A stretch of DNA of 12,065 bases from CAISDA01 sp050258555 (lineage in GTDB: Bacteria > Bacteroidota > Ignavibacteria > UBA10030 > UBA8401). Below the pieces are notes generated by a model. It worked only from the letters and a program-made list of their open reading frames with translations, searched no databases and was not told the DNA's origin. A program made the translations under genes and the position numbers. Numbering within the stretch: the stretch's first letter is position 1; every line of letters starts with the position of its first letter. The stretch covers positions 1 to 12,065 of the forward strand of contig JBLMZA010000049.1 in NCBI GenBank assembly GCA_050258555.1. The letters run 5' to 3'. Of this stretch, positions 6,348-12,065 are shown in pieces.

Positions 6348-7160
6348 TCAACCCTCGGAATCGCTGTCCGTGCTCATGTGAATTTCGGGCACATCCTGCA
6401 GAATGCCGTGGAAGTATGCGAGCCGGAAAAACTCGTCGATCGATTCGCGGTGCGTCGGCTTCAGCTCGTACTGGTAGAGTTCGAGCTGCTCCTCGACGCG
6501 CTCGGGCGCGATGTGGAGTTCGGCCGCTGTTCGCGCCGCGCAGGCCCGAAGCGACTCGCGGCCCTGGGCGCTTGCCGAGGAGAGCACGCGTTCGATTGCT
6601 TCGGCATGCTCTGCATGCGAGAGCGTGGCGCAGATGGTGTGAACGAAGGGAAGGCCGGTCATCTCGGTCCACTCTTCGATCAGATCGATCGTGGGACCGT
6701 CCCACTCCGCATCGAGCACGGCATCGCCGCACAGGAGCGCGGCATCGGCCTTCTCGAGCATCGAGTCGATGGAGCCTGACACGGGCACGAACGAGACGTG
6801 GCTTTTGAACTGCTCTTCAAGGATGATCTTCGCCAGCACGACATCGGTGGCGGTGGCCGCGCCGAGCGCCACGGTCGAGAGGTCCCTGATATCGCGGCGG
6901 ATGCACAGGAGCACCGTGCGGCTCTCGATAATCGAGGCCACGCCGAGCGAAGGCAGGAGCTGGAGGTCGGAGCTCATGCGGGCGTAGTCGATCGGCGTGA
7001 TGTAGGCGGCATCGAGCTCGCGCGACATCAGCTTGTCGATGAGCACGCCCGGGGTATCAACAAAAAGTCCCGCAACGGCGGGACTTTTTTCCAGGCTGTG
7101 CGTCAGCGGCGCGCAGTAGAATTCTTTGAGCGCGCCGATACGAAATGACGGTGACGACAT
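6348..7160 (-). CDS. mqnA: MqnA-like chorismate dehydratase (futalosine menaquinone pathway)
   Basis: MqnA converts chorismate to 3-[(1-carboxyvinyl)oxy]benzoate, the first step of the futalosine route to menaquinone. It has a periplasmic-binding-protein-like fold but is cytoplasmic. This 270-residue product has no signal peptide. It opens with FRIGALKEFYCAPL (family: RIG...YLN..PL) and continues with LMSRELDAAYITPIDYAR, matching the 'GELDVALIP' region. It then has VALGAATATDVVLAKIIL, the counterpart of the conserved 'ASRTSVAL' loop, DAALLCGDAVL, and EEWTEMTGLPFV. These point to MqnA over its relative MqnD. Weak points are the replaced ASRTS loop (AATATD) and a Cys where Asn is usual near residue 16, so a diverged paralog or solute-binding relative is possible. 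No other men or mqn gene is in view. An intrinsic-terminator-like hairpin lies within codons about 24-33. Confidence 0.72.
   Translation of the reverse strand: MSSPSFRIGALKEFYCAPLTHSLEKSPAVAGLFVDTPGVLIDKLMSRELDAAYITPIDYARMSSDLQLLPSLGVASIIESRTVLLCIRRDIRDLSTVALGAATATDVVLAKIILEEQFKSHVSFVPVSGSIDSMLEKADAALLCGDAVLDAEWDGPTIDLIEEWTEMTGLPFVHTICATLSHAEHAEAIERVLSSASAQGRESLRACAARTAAELHIAPERVEEQLELYQYELKPTHRESIDEFFRLAYFHGILQDVPEIHMSTDSDSEG
7062..7090. terminator. Intrinsic-terminator-shaped hairpin inside the mqnA-like coding sequence
   Basis: A perfect 12-bp stem (7062-7073 aaaaagtcccgc, 7078-7089 its reverse complement) encloses a 4-nt loop. The GC-rich inner stem is flanked by A5 on one side and T6 on the other, so the structure is terminator-like on both strands. 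It lies 71-98 nt inside the mqnA-like gene and is translated in frame as residues about 24-33 (EKSPAVAGLF). The shape is certain; termination activity in vivo is inferred. Confidence 0.7.
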
Positions 7161-7209
7161 ATGGATCGTGTATGATGGTGTCTAAGTGAACCGATAGAGT
7201 CAGCCAAAC

Positions 7210-7551
7210 TCAGCTGCTGGTCTTCTGGCGGATCTGCTTCGCCGCCAGGCCGCGCAGGTAATAGAGCTTCGAGCGGCGGACGTTGCCTTCTCTCACCTTT
7301 TCGATCTTCGCGATGCGGGGCGAATGCAGGGGGAAGATGCGCTCGACGCCGACGCCGTCGGAGATCTTGCGCACGCGGAACGTCGCGCCGATGCCGGAGC
7401 CGCGCTTGCCGATCACGACGCCTTGAAATTGCTGAATGCGTTCCTTATCGCCTTCGACAACGCGGACATGTACGTTGATCGTATCGCCGCTGTTGAACTC
7501 CGGGATGTCGGATCTCAGCTGTGCTGCTTCCACAAGTTGAATCTTATCCAT
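7210..7551 (-). CDS. rplS: 50S ribosomal protein L19
   Basis: L19 sits at the 30S-50S interface of the large subunit and helps form an intersubunit bridge. The 113-residue product matches the family's usual length (about 115). Conserved blocks include GDTINVHVRVVEGDKERIQ, FQGVVIGKRG.G, FRVRKISDGVGVERIFPLHSP and the basic C-terminal KLYYLRGLAAK. The start ATG at 7551 has an AAGGA 8 nt upstream. It is the last gene of the ffh-rpsP-khpA-rimM-trmD-rplS cluster and lies 107 nt after trmD; no promoter or terminator is evident in that gap, so read-through from trmD is likely. Confidence 0.97.
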   Translation of the reverse strand: MDKIQLVEAAQLRSDIPEFNSGDTINVHVRVVEGDKERIQQFQGVVIGKRGSGIGATFRVRKISDGVGVERIFPLHSPRIAKIEKVREGNVRRSKLYYLRGLAAKQIRQKTSS

Positions 7552-7658
7552 TGGTGTATTCCTTCGTGATAAAGTAGATGTGTCTTTTTTTCTCTTTCGA
7601 TTTCACTCTCTTTTGCGCGCGCAGGATCGATTGCGCCGCCTCATGGTCTTTTTCGTCT

Positions 7659-8339
7659 TCAGTGCCGCTCGAAGAGGTCCGTTCTGCGCCGTTCGGTTTT
7701 TTCCCGGCGCTGTTCATCGCGCCACTGGGCGATCTTTTTATGGTCGCCCGAGAGCAGCACCTCCGGCACGCCCATGCCGCGGTATTCGGGCGGCCTGGTA
7801 TAGTGCGGACAGTCAAGCAGTCCGTCCTGAAACGAATCGGTCAATGCCGACTCTCCGTCTCCGATGGCGCCGGGAATCAGGCGCACGACCGCGTCGGCCA
7901 CCACGAGCGCGGGAAGCTCTCCTCCTGTCAGCACAAAATCGCCGATCGAGAGTTCGCGCGTGATGAGCGCCATGCGGACGCGCTCGTCGATGCCCTTATA
8001 GTGTCCGCACAGAAGAATGAGATTCTTTTTCAGCGACAGTTCGTTGGCGACCGATTGCGTGAAGCGCGCGCCGTCGGCCGTCATATAAATGATCTCGTCG
8101 TACGTCCGTTCGGCCTGGAGCGCTTCGATGCATTCGAAGATCGGCTCCGGCTTCAGGATCATGCCGGCTCCTCCGCCATAGGGAGGCTCGTCGAGCGTGT
8201 GATGCCTGTCGTGCGTATAGGCGCGCAGATCATGGACCACGATCTCGGCGAGGCCGGAAGCCTGTGCGCGCTTGAGGATCGATTCGCGCAGCGGGCTTTC
8301 CAGAAGCTTCGGCAACGCCGAAAGGATATCGATGCGCAT
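7659..8339 (-). CDS. trmD: tRNA (guanine-N1)-methyltransferase TrmD
   Basis: TrmD transfers methyl from S-adenosylmethionine to N1 of G37 in tRNAs with G36, preventing +1 frameshifting. It is a homodimeric SPOUT enzyme with a trefoil knot. The ATG at 8339 is chosen over an in-frame GTG at 8345 because MRIDIL is the standard family start and a GGGGGAGG lies about 10 nt upstream of it. In the 226 residues, PYGGGAGM is at 53-60. The knot and cofactor motifs LCGHYKGIDERV (110-121) and SIGDFVLTGGE (131-141) are intact, and the catalytic Asp equivalent is D168 in TDSF. The C-terminal helical domain has HYTRPPEYRG and VLLSGDH. Only 2 nt separate it from the rimM stop, indicating translational coupling. 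Confidence 0.96.
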   Translation of the reverse strand: MRIDILSALPKLLESPLRESILKRAQASGLAEIVVHDLRAYTHDRHHTLDEPPYGGGAGMILKPEPIFECIEALQAERTYDEIIYMTADGARFTQSVANELSLKKNLILLCGHYKGIDERVRMALITRELSIGDFVLTGGELPALVVADAVVRLIPGAIGDGESALTDSFQDGLLDCPHYTRPPEYRGMGVPEVLLSGDHKKIAQWRDEQRREKTERRRTDLFERH

Positions 8340-8341
8340 GC

Positions 8342-8878
8342 TCACAGCGCCTCCCCCTCGAACAACCCTTCCGGGGGCCGGACGGTGATGAGCTTCGATT
8401 CGATATCGACGCCGGCGATGAATTCCTCGACCACCGGCATCAGCACGTCGCCGTGGGTGGTCGCCACGACATACATCGACCGGCCCGCGACGTTCATCAC
8501 ATCCGAAAGCGTGCCCAGGAATCGGCCGCTTTCCGAGACGACGCGGCAGCCCAGAAGGTCGTGTATGTAATGCCGTCCGGCGTCGGGGAGCTTGCGCTCC
8601 CCTTCCTCGACGTAGAGATACGCATTCACCAGCGTCTCGGCCTCATTCCGGTCGGAGACGCCTTCGAACTTGATATACACATCGCCGCCGCGGTCGCGGG
8701 CGCTTTCAATCATCCGGCTTTGCGCCGTCTGCTCATCCGCACCGACTTTCACTCTCCGCAGCCGTTCATATTCATGGGCGGTGCGGGCGTACGAATGGAT
8801 CTTTACTTCACCTTTGATGCCGAAGGCCTTCAGGATGCGGCCTGCGGCATAGAGAGTCTGTCGATGGTCTGAATTCAA
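8342..8878 (-). CDS. rimM: Ribosome maturation factor RimM (TTG start)
   Basis: RimM binds ribosomal protein S19 and assists maturation of the 30S head. The 178 residues match the family: an N-terminal barrel domain beginning with AAGRILKAFGIKGEVKI, a linker with ERKLPDAGRHYIHDLLG, and a C-terminal PRC-barrel (about 100-170) with LLGCRVV, LGTLSDVM and LMPVVEEFI. The only start that keeps the conserved AAG..FGIKGEV segment is a TTG at 8878, giving MNSDHRQ. It overlaps the khpA stop as TTGA (4 nt), a classic coupling arrangement, so initiation probably relies on ribosomes finishing khpA rather than on a strong Shine-Dalgarno, which is absent. trmD follows after 2 nt. Confidence 0.94.
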   Translation of the reverse strand: MNSDHRQTLYAAGRILKAFGIKGEVKIHSYARTAHEYERLRRVKVGADEQTAQSRMIESARDRGGDVYIKFEGVSDRNEAETLVNAYLYVEEGERKLPDAGRHYIHDLLGCRVVSESGRFLGTLSDVMNVAGRSMYVVATTHGDVLMPVVEEFIAGVDIESKLITVRPPEGLFEGEAL

Positions 8879-9105
8879 TCGTCTACTTCAAGAATGGCGC
8901 GCTTTCCGTTCTTCGCGGCGATCGCGCTCAACAACACACGCATAGCCTGAGCTGAACGGCCCTTACGGCCGATGATCTTTCCAACATCCGGATCTGCTAC
9001 TCGTAACTTCAGAACGATCTTTCCTTCCTTCTCCTCCTCGCTGATCGTGACCTTATCCGGGCTGTCGACCAGCTGTTTCGCGATAAACTCGATGAATTCC
9101 TTCAT
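8875..9105 (-). CDS. khpA: KH-domain RNA-binding protein KhpA (YlqC family)
   Basis: KhpA is a small single-KH-domain RNA-binding protein. In Gram-positive bacteria it pairs with KhpB (Jag/EloR) and affects RNA stability and cell elongation; its role outside them is less clear. The 76-residue product has the family length and a short N-terminal helix (EFIEFIAKQLVD). The KH nucleic-acid loop is GRKG at 46-49 within VGKIIGRKGRSAQAMR, with the closing strand ILEVDD. The start at 9105 has GGGAGG 5 nt upstream. The position between rpsP and rimM is the conserved one for this gene. A 178-nt leader separates it from rpsP, while its stop overlaps the rimM TTG start. Confidence 0.95.
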   Translation of the reverse strand: MKEFIEFIAKQLVDSPDKVTISEEEKEGKIVLKLRVADPDVGKIIGRKGRSAQAMRVLLSAIAAKNGKRAILEVDD

Positions 9106-9283
9106 TTCCGCCTCCCTCTTGGAAGATGTTCGACCGTGAATTAATCCGTTCAGAGTACTATGAACGTATTCTCAGTTCAATTAGTTCGACATCATTCACC
9201 CAACCGCACATTGGAATTTTTTCACACATACAGAGTGCATCGGTTATCCCGCGCGTTCCGTCCCCTCTGAATAGAAGCGAGGC
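9106..9283. other. 178-nt AT-richer spacer between rpsP and khpA
   Basis: This is the largest gap in the ribosomal cluster and is visibly richer in A/T than the flanking genes. No convincing reading frame, tRNA or T-tailed hairpin was found. It holds an imperfect 20-bp palindrome at 9147-9166 and the khpA Shine-Dalgarno (GGGAGG, 9111-9116). A secondary promoter or processing site for the khpA-rimM-trmD part is plausible but no promoter boxes are convincing. Confidence 0.5.
9147..9166. promoter_or_regulatory. Imperfect 20-bp palindrome in the rpsP-khpA spacer
   Basis: The plus strand reads cgttcagagtactatgaacg. The arms cgttca and tgaacg pair fully and the centre agtact is itself palindromic, with only two symmetric mismatched positions (18 of 20 bases symmetric). 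It lies 42-61 nt upstream of khpA. It could be a dimeric-repressor operator or a hairpin in the leader RNA; which cannot be told from one copy. Confidence 0.45.
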
Positions 9284-9691
9284 TTACGCCTGCTCGGGAG
9301 CCGTTTCGGCGGCCTTCTTCTTGGCCGTCTTGCGGCGCGCCTTGCGCTCGGCTTCGTGCTGGAGCTTCATTGCCTGCAGCGCCTGCCATTTCTCCATCTC
9401 GGTGGCGATCGTCGCCTCATCCTTCTTTTTGCGGATGAGATGCCACTTCAGCCAGAGTCCCTTGCGGCTGAAGAGATTGCGCACGGTGTCCGTCGGAAGC
9501 GCGCCGTTTTTCAGCCACTTCAGGATTTTTTCCTCTTTCAGGTCAACCGTCATCGGGTTGGTCAGCGGGTTGTAGAGTCCGACGGATTCAAGGAATGCAC
9601 CGTCGCGGCGGGCGCGTGAATCGGCTGCCACAATTTTGTAGATGGGCTGTTTTTTCTTTCCCATTCGCTGAAGGCGTAATCGTACTGCCAC
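9284..9691 (-). CDS. rpsP: 30S ribosomal protein S16 with Lys/Ala-rich C-terminal extension
   Basis: S16 is a small-subunit protein needed for 30S assembly. The start is a GTG at 9691 with AAAGGAG about 7 nt upstream, giving the canonical AVRLRLQRMGKKKQPIYKIVAADSR. The conserved LESVGLYNPLTNP and the WLKNGALPTDTVRNLFSRKGLW block follow. The core ends near residue 85; the remaining roughly 50 residues are charged and Lys/Ala/Glu-rich (KARRKTAKKKAAETAP), an extension of the kind found in Bacteroidota-type S16 proteins (135 residues against about 82 in E. coli). The gene lies 86 nt downstream of ffh, in its conserved position. Confidence 0.97.
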   Translation of the reverse strand: MAVRLRLQRMGKKKQPIYKIVAADSRARRDGAFLESVGLYNPLTNPMTVDLKEEKILKWLKNGALPTDTVRNLFSRKGLWLKWHLIRKKKDEATIATEMEKWQALQAMKLQHEAERKARRKTAKKKAAETAPEQA

Positions 9692-9777
9692 TGTACTGCT
9701 CCTTTGTTCTTGTATTTCTTTTATGATGTATAAGGGAATTTATTTTTTCTTCAACTCTTTTTCACGTCATCGTCACG

Positions 9778-11100
9778 TTATCCGAACCGCTGCGACAGGA
9801 CCCGGCTGATCGATTTTCCTTTCGAGAAATTCTTCATCAGCTTCTGCATGTCGGAAAACTGCTTCAGCAGACGGTTGACTTCCTGAATCGTGGTGCCGCT
9901 GCCCGATGCGATGCGCTTCCGGCGCGATCCGTTGATGATGTGCGGATGTTCGCGCTCCTCCTTCGTCATCGAGAGGATGATCGCCTCCACATACTTCAGC
10001 TCCTTCTCGTCCACGTCGTCGATCTTGCCCAGACGGCTCACGCCGGGGATCATCGAGAGCACCTGCGAGAGCGGGCCCATCTTCTTGATCTCCTGCAGCT
10101 GATCGTAGAAGTCCTCGAGCGTGAACTGCGACTTGCGGAGCTTCTGCTCGAGCTTCTCGGCCTTCTGCTGATCGAATGTCTCCTGCGCCTTCTCGACGAA
10201 CGACACGATGTCGCCCATGCCGAGGATGCGGCTGGCCATGCGGTCGGGATAGAACGGCTCGAGGGCATCGAGCTTCTCGCCGGTTCCCACGAACTTGATC
10301 GGCTTCTCGACCACCGAACGGATCGAGAGCGCGGCGCCGCCTCTGGTGTCGCCGTCGAGCTTCGTCAGGACGACGCCGTCGAAATCGAGCCTGTCATGGA
10401 AGGCCTTTGCCGTCGTGACGGCATCCTGGCCGGTCATCGCATCGACGACGAAGAGAATCTCCTGCGGCTGAACGGCCGTCTTGATATTCTCCACCTCGCG
10501 CATCATCTCTTCATCGATCGCCAGGCGTCCTGCCGTATCGATGATGACCGTGTCGCGGGCGTTCTTTTTGGCGAAGTCAATGGCGTTCTTCGCGATCGTG
10601 AGCGCCGAATCCTGCCGGCTCGTGAAGACCGGCACGCCGATCTGTCCGGCCAGGAGTTCCAACTGATCGATAGCCGCGGGACGGTAGACGTCGGCGGCGA
10701 CCAACAGCGGCTGGCGGCCCTTGGCCTTCAGATGATTGGCCAGCTTTCCGGAGAAGGTCGTCTTGCCCGAGCCCTGAAGACCGGCGATCAGAATGATCGA
10801 GGGCGGCGTATTCGACAGCGTGATATCCGCCTTCTCCGAGCCCATGAGTGCGACCAGCTCATCATAGATGATCTTGATGATGAGCTGTCCCGGAGAGAGG
10901 CTGGAGATGACCTCCTGGCCGACGCTCTTTTGCTGGACCTTCTCGATGAAATCCTTGACGACTTTGAAATTGACGTCGGCATCGAGCAGCACACGCCGGA
11001 CCTCGCGGAGGCTCTCGGCGATATTCTCGGGAGAAATACGTCCCTGGCCGCGCAGACGCCGGAGCGCGTCGTCTAACTTTTGTGATAACGCATCGAACAT
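9778..11100 (-). CDS. ffh: Signal recognition particle protein Ffh (SRP54)
   Basis: Ffh is the GTPase subunit of the signal recognition particle. With 4.5S/6S RNA and FtsY it delivers nascent membrane proteins to the Sec translocon. The 440-residue product has the complete layout. An N-domain four-helix bundle spans 1-about 90. The G domain has P-loop GLQGSGKT (107-114), ADVYRPAAIDQL, DTAGR (188-192), TKLDG (246-250) and GTGEK (272-276). The Met-rich M domain from about 310 carries the SRP-RNA-binding SRRKRIASGSGT..EVNRLLKQF helix-turn region. The C-terminus is short and ends with SQRFG. No Shine-Dalgarno precedes the ATG at 11100; the leader is T-rich. The gene heads the rpsP-khpA-rimM-trmD-rplS cluster, while atpG lies 170 nt upstream. 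Confidence 0.98.
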   Translation of the reverse strand: MFDALSQKLDDALRRLRGQGRISPENIAESLREVRRVLLDADVNFKVVKDFIEKVQQKSVGQEVISSLSPGQLIIKIIYDELVALMGSEKADITLSNTPPSIILIAGLQGSGKTTFSGKLANHLKAKGRQPLLVAADVYRPAAIDQLELLAGQIGVPVFTSRQDSALTIAKNAIDFAKKNARDTVIIDTAGRLAIDEEMMREVENIKTAVQPQEILFVVDAMTGQDAVTTAKAFHDRLDFDGVVLTKLDGDTRGGAALSIRSVVEKPIKFVGTGEKLDALEPFYPDRMASRILGMGDIVSFVEKAQETFDQQKAEKLEQKLRKSQFTLEDFYDQLQEIKKMGPLSQVLSMIPGVSRLGKIDDVDEKELKYVEAIILSMTKEEREHPHIINGSRRKRIASGSGTTIQEVNRLLKQFSDMQKLMKNFSKGKSISRVLSQRFG

Positions 11101-11270
11101 ATGATAAACGAAAACATGGGGTCGCCCGAGGTGTACACATCCCTGCCGTCGCGCCGAGCCGCTTTTTCTTCCATCCGCTTCGCCGTGACAACGTTCAGGG
11201 GATCATTTGTGTACGGTTGTGATGCTCCCGGACAATCCCTCACATGATATGAATAAATTCTTTTTTTTCC
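11101..11270. other. 170-nt spacer between atpG and ffh
   Basis: No convincing reading frame, tRNA or terminator hairpin was seen. This gap separates two functionally unrelated operons, so an ffh promoter is expected here. The best-looking boxes on the coding strand (TTGTCC, 16 nt, TACACA near 11210-11240) match the consensus only weakly. The hexamer GTGTAC occurs twice, at 11131-11136 (as the palindrome GTGTACAC) and at 11209-11214, which could be paired protein-binding sites or chance. Confidence 0.35.
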
Positions 11271-12065
11271 CTAGCCCGCCTTGCGCAACGCTTCGGCGCC
11301 GCTGACAATTTCCAGCAATTCCTTGGTGATGGCGGCCTGGCGCGCCTTGTTGTAGTTTAATTCAAGAACACGAATCAGGTCGCGGGCGTTCGTACTGGCG
11401 TTTTCCATCGCCGTCATCCGCGCGCCCTGTTCGGCCGCATTCGATTCGAGCAATACGCGCCAGATCTGAAAATTCAGATGCTTCGGCACGAGCGCCTCGA
11501 CAATCTGGTCACCCGTAGGTTCGTAAATATAATCAATTTTTTTGTGAGATGCTTGATTTTTTTCTTGCAAAGGCGGTACAGGCAAAAATTGTTCCACAAC
11601 CAGCCGCTGCTGGGCGGCGTTCTTGAACTCGTTGTAGACGATGTCGACCCGGTCGAATTCGCCCTTCTGGAAGCCCGTGACCGCTTCGGAAGCGATCTCC
11701 CGGGCCGCACTGAAGTTCAATCCCTGGAAAATGCCGATGTGCTTCGCATAGATCGAATACGAGCGTTTCGAGAAGAATTCGGCGCCTTTTTTTCCCACGA
11801 GGATCAGCCGGACCTTGCCCTGGGCATTGAGATCCTTGTACTGGGTTTCGATGTGGGCGATGGCCGCCTTGATGATATTCGAATTGAAGGCGCCGCACAT
11901 GCCGCGGTCGGCCGTCACCACAATGATCGCCACCTTCTCGGGCTCTTCGGTGCGCGCCGCCAGTTCCGGAAAGCGCGCCGTATCGACCGTCGAGGCCAGA
12001 TGCCGGAGCATGTCGGCCATCGTCCGTGCGTACGGACGCGCCTGCATGATCGATTCCTGGGCGCG
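11271..12065 (-). CDS. atpG: ATP synthase F1 gamma subunit, 5' end beyond window
   Basis: The gamma subunit is the rotor shaft of the F1 motor, coupling proton or sodium flow through Fo to ATP synthesis at the inner membrane. The frame is open to the window edge. The first visible codons (RAQESIMQARPYARTMADML) already match the internal N-terminal helix of the family, so roughly 25 residues are missing and the ATG at 12047 is internal. TADRGMCGAFNSNI corresponds to the family's SDRGLCGGFNSN block. The C-terminal helix has ARMTAMENASTNARDLI followed by NKARQAAITKELLEIVSGAEAL, the standard ending. The 264 visible residues plus the missing part give the usual 287-290. A locally A-rich stretch near 11537-11563 encodes a linker (KNQASHKK). 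Upstream atpA is expected but not in view. Confidence 0.97.
   Translation of the reverse strand, partial: RAQESIMQARPYARTMADMLRHLASTVDTARFPELAARTEEPEKVAIIVVTADRGMCGAFNSNIIKAAIAHIETQYKDLNAQGKVRLILVGKKGAEFFSKRSYSIYAKHIGIFQGLNFSAAREIASEAVTGFQKGEFDRVDIVYNEFKNAAQQRLVVEQFLPVPPLQEKNQASHKKIDYIYEPTGDQIVEALVPKHLNFQIWRVLLESNAAEQGARMTAMENASTNARDLIRVLELNYNKARQAAITKELLEIVSGAEALRKAG

Noticed and set aside
7578..8570. 330-codon plus-strand open frame spanning trmD and part of rimM
   Set aside because: It overlaps two well-identified genes on the opposite strand and has no recognisable motifs.
9770..9792. CACGTCATCGTCACG repeat-like sequence after ffh as a terminator
   Set aside because: The inverted arms are at most 4-5 bp and no T tract follows on the minus strand.
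9940..11076. 378-codon plus-strand open frame opposite ffh
   Set aside because: It is an antisense shadow of ffh; the Leu/Arg/Asp-rich product has no domain signature.

Overview
The window is a GC-rich bacterial chromosome segment in which every credible gene is on the minus strand, so transcription runs from high to low coordinates. The gene content suggests the FCB superphylum, probably a Bacteroidota/Chlorobiota-type lineage (Ignavibacteria or Kapabacteria-like). The reasons are OM beta-barrels of the PorV/FadL type, lipoproteins carrying 'CYTQL' after the lipobox, a KMGKS-type cysteinyl-tRNA synthetase, ribosomal protein S16 with a Lys/Ala-rich tail, an MqnA-like (futalosine pathway) enzyme, and starts that often lack a Shine-Dalgarno. 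This placement is inference from protein character, not from a database search.

The right half (about 12065 to 7210) is housekeeping. It holds the 3' part of atpG (F1 gamma), then ffh, rpsP, khpA, rimM, trmD and rplS. The ffh-to-rplS run is a widely conserved translation/secretion cluster. It covers co-translational targeting, 30S assembly (S16, RimM), an RNA-binding KH protein, tRNA m1G37 methylation and ribosomal protein L19. Spacing is tightest at khpA/rimM (TTG start overlapping the khpA stop) and rimM/trmD (2-nt gap).

The middle (7160 to 3071) holds an mqnA-like gene, recN and cysS. Two nucleotide structures stand out here. One is a textbook terminator hairpin inside the mqnA coding sequence. 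The other is a perfect 13-bp palindrome without a T tract between recN and cysS.

The left part (2993 to 1) is the least ordinary. It encodes cell-envelope proteins: an OM beta-barrel of unassigned function, two adjacent and probably related lipoproteins, and the start of a PorV/FadL-like OM protein. The lipoproteins share 'AGCYTQL', an aromatic (Tyr/Trp/Pro) segment, 'RDNG' motifs and a disordered tail ending in SGR, and one of them carries a single CxxCH heme-binding motif. The lipoprotein pair plus the downstream barrel (gaps of 5 and 28 nt) is the best candidate here for an undescribed envelope module, although its function cannot be read from sequence.

No mobile element, CRISPR array, tRNA or rRNA was seen. 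No stretch longer than 300 bp lacks a gene.
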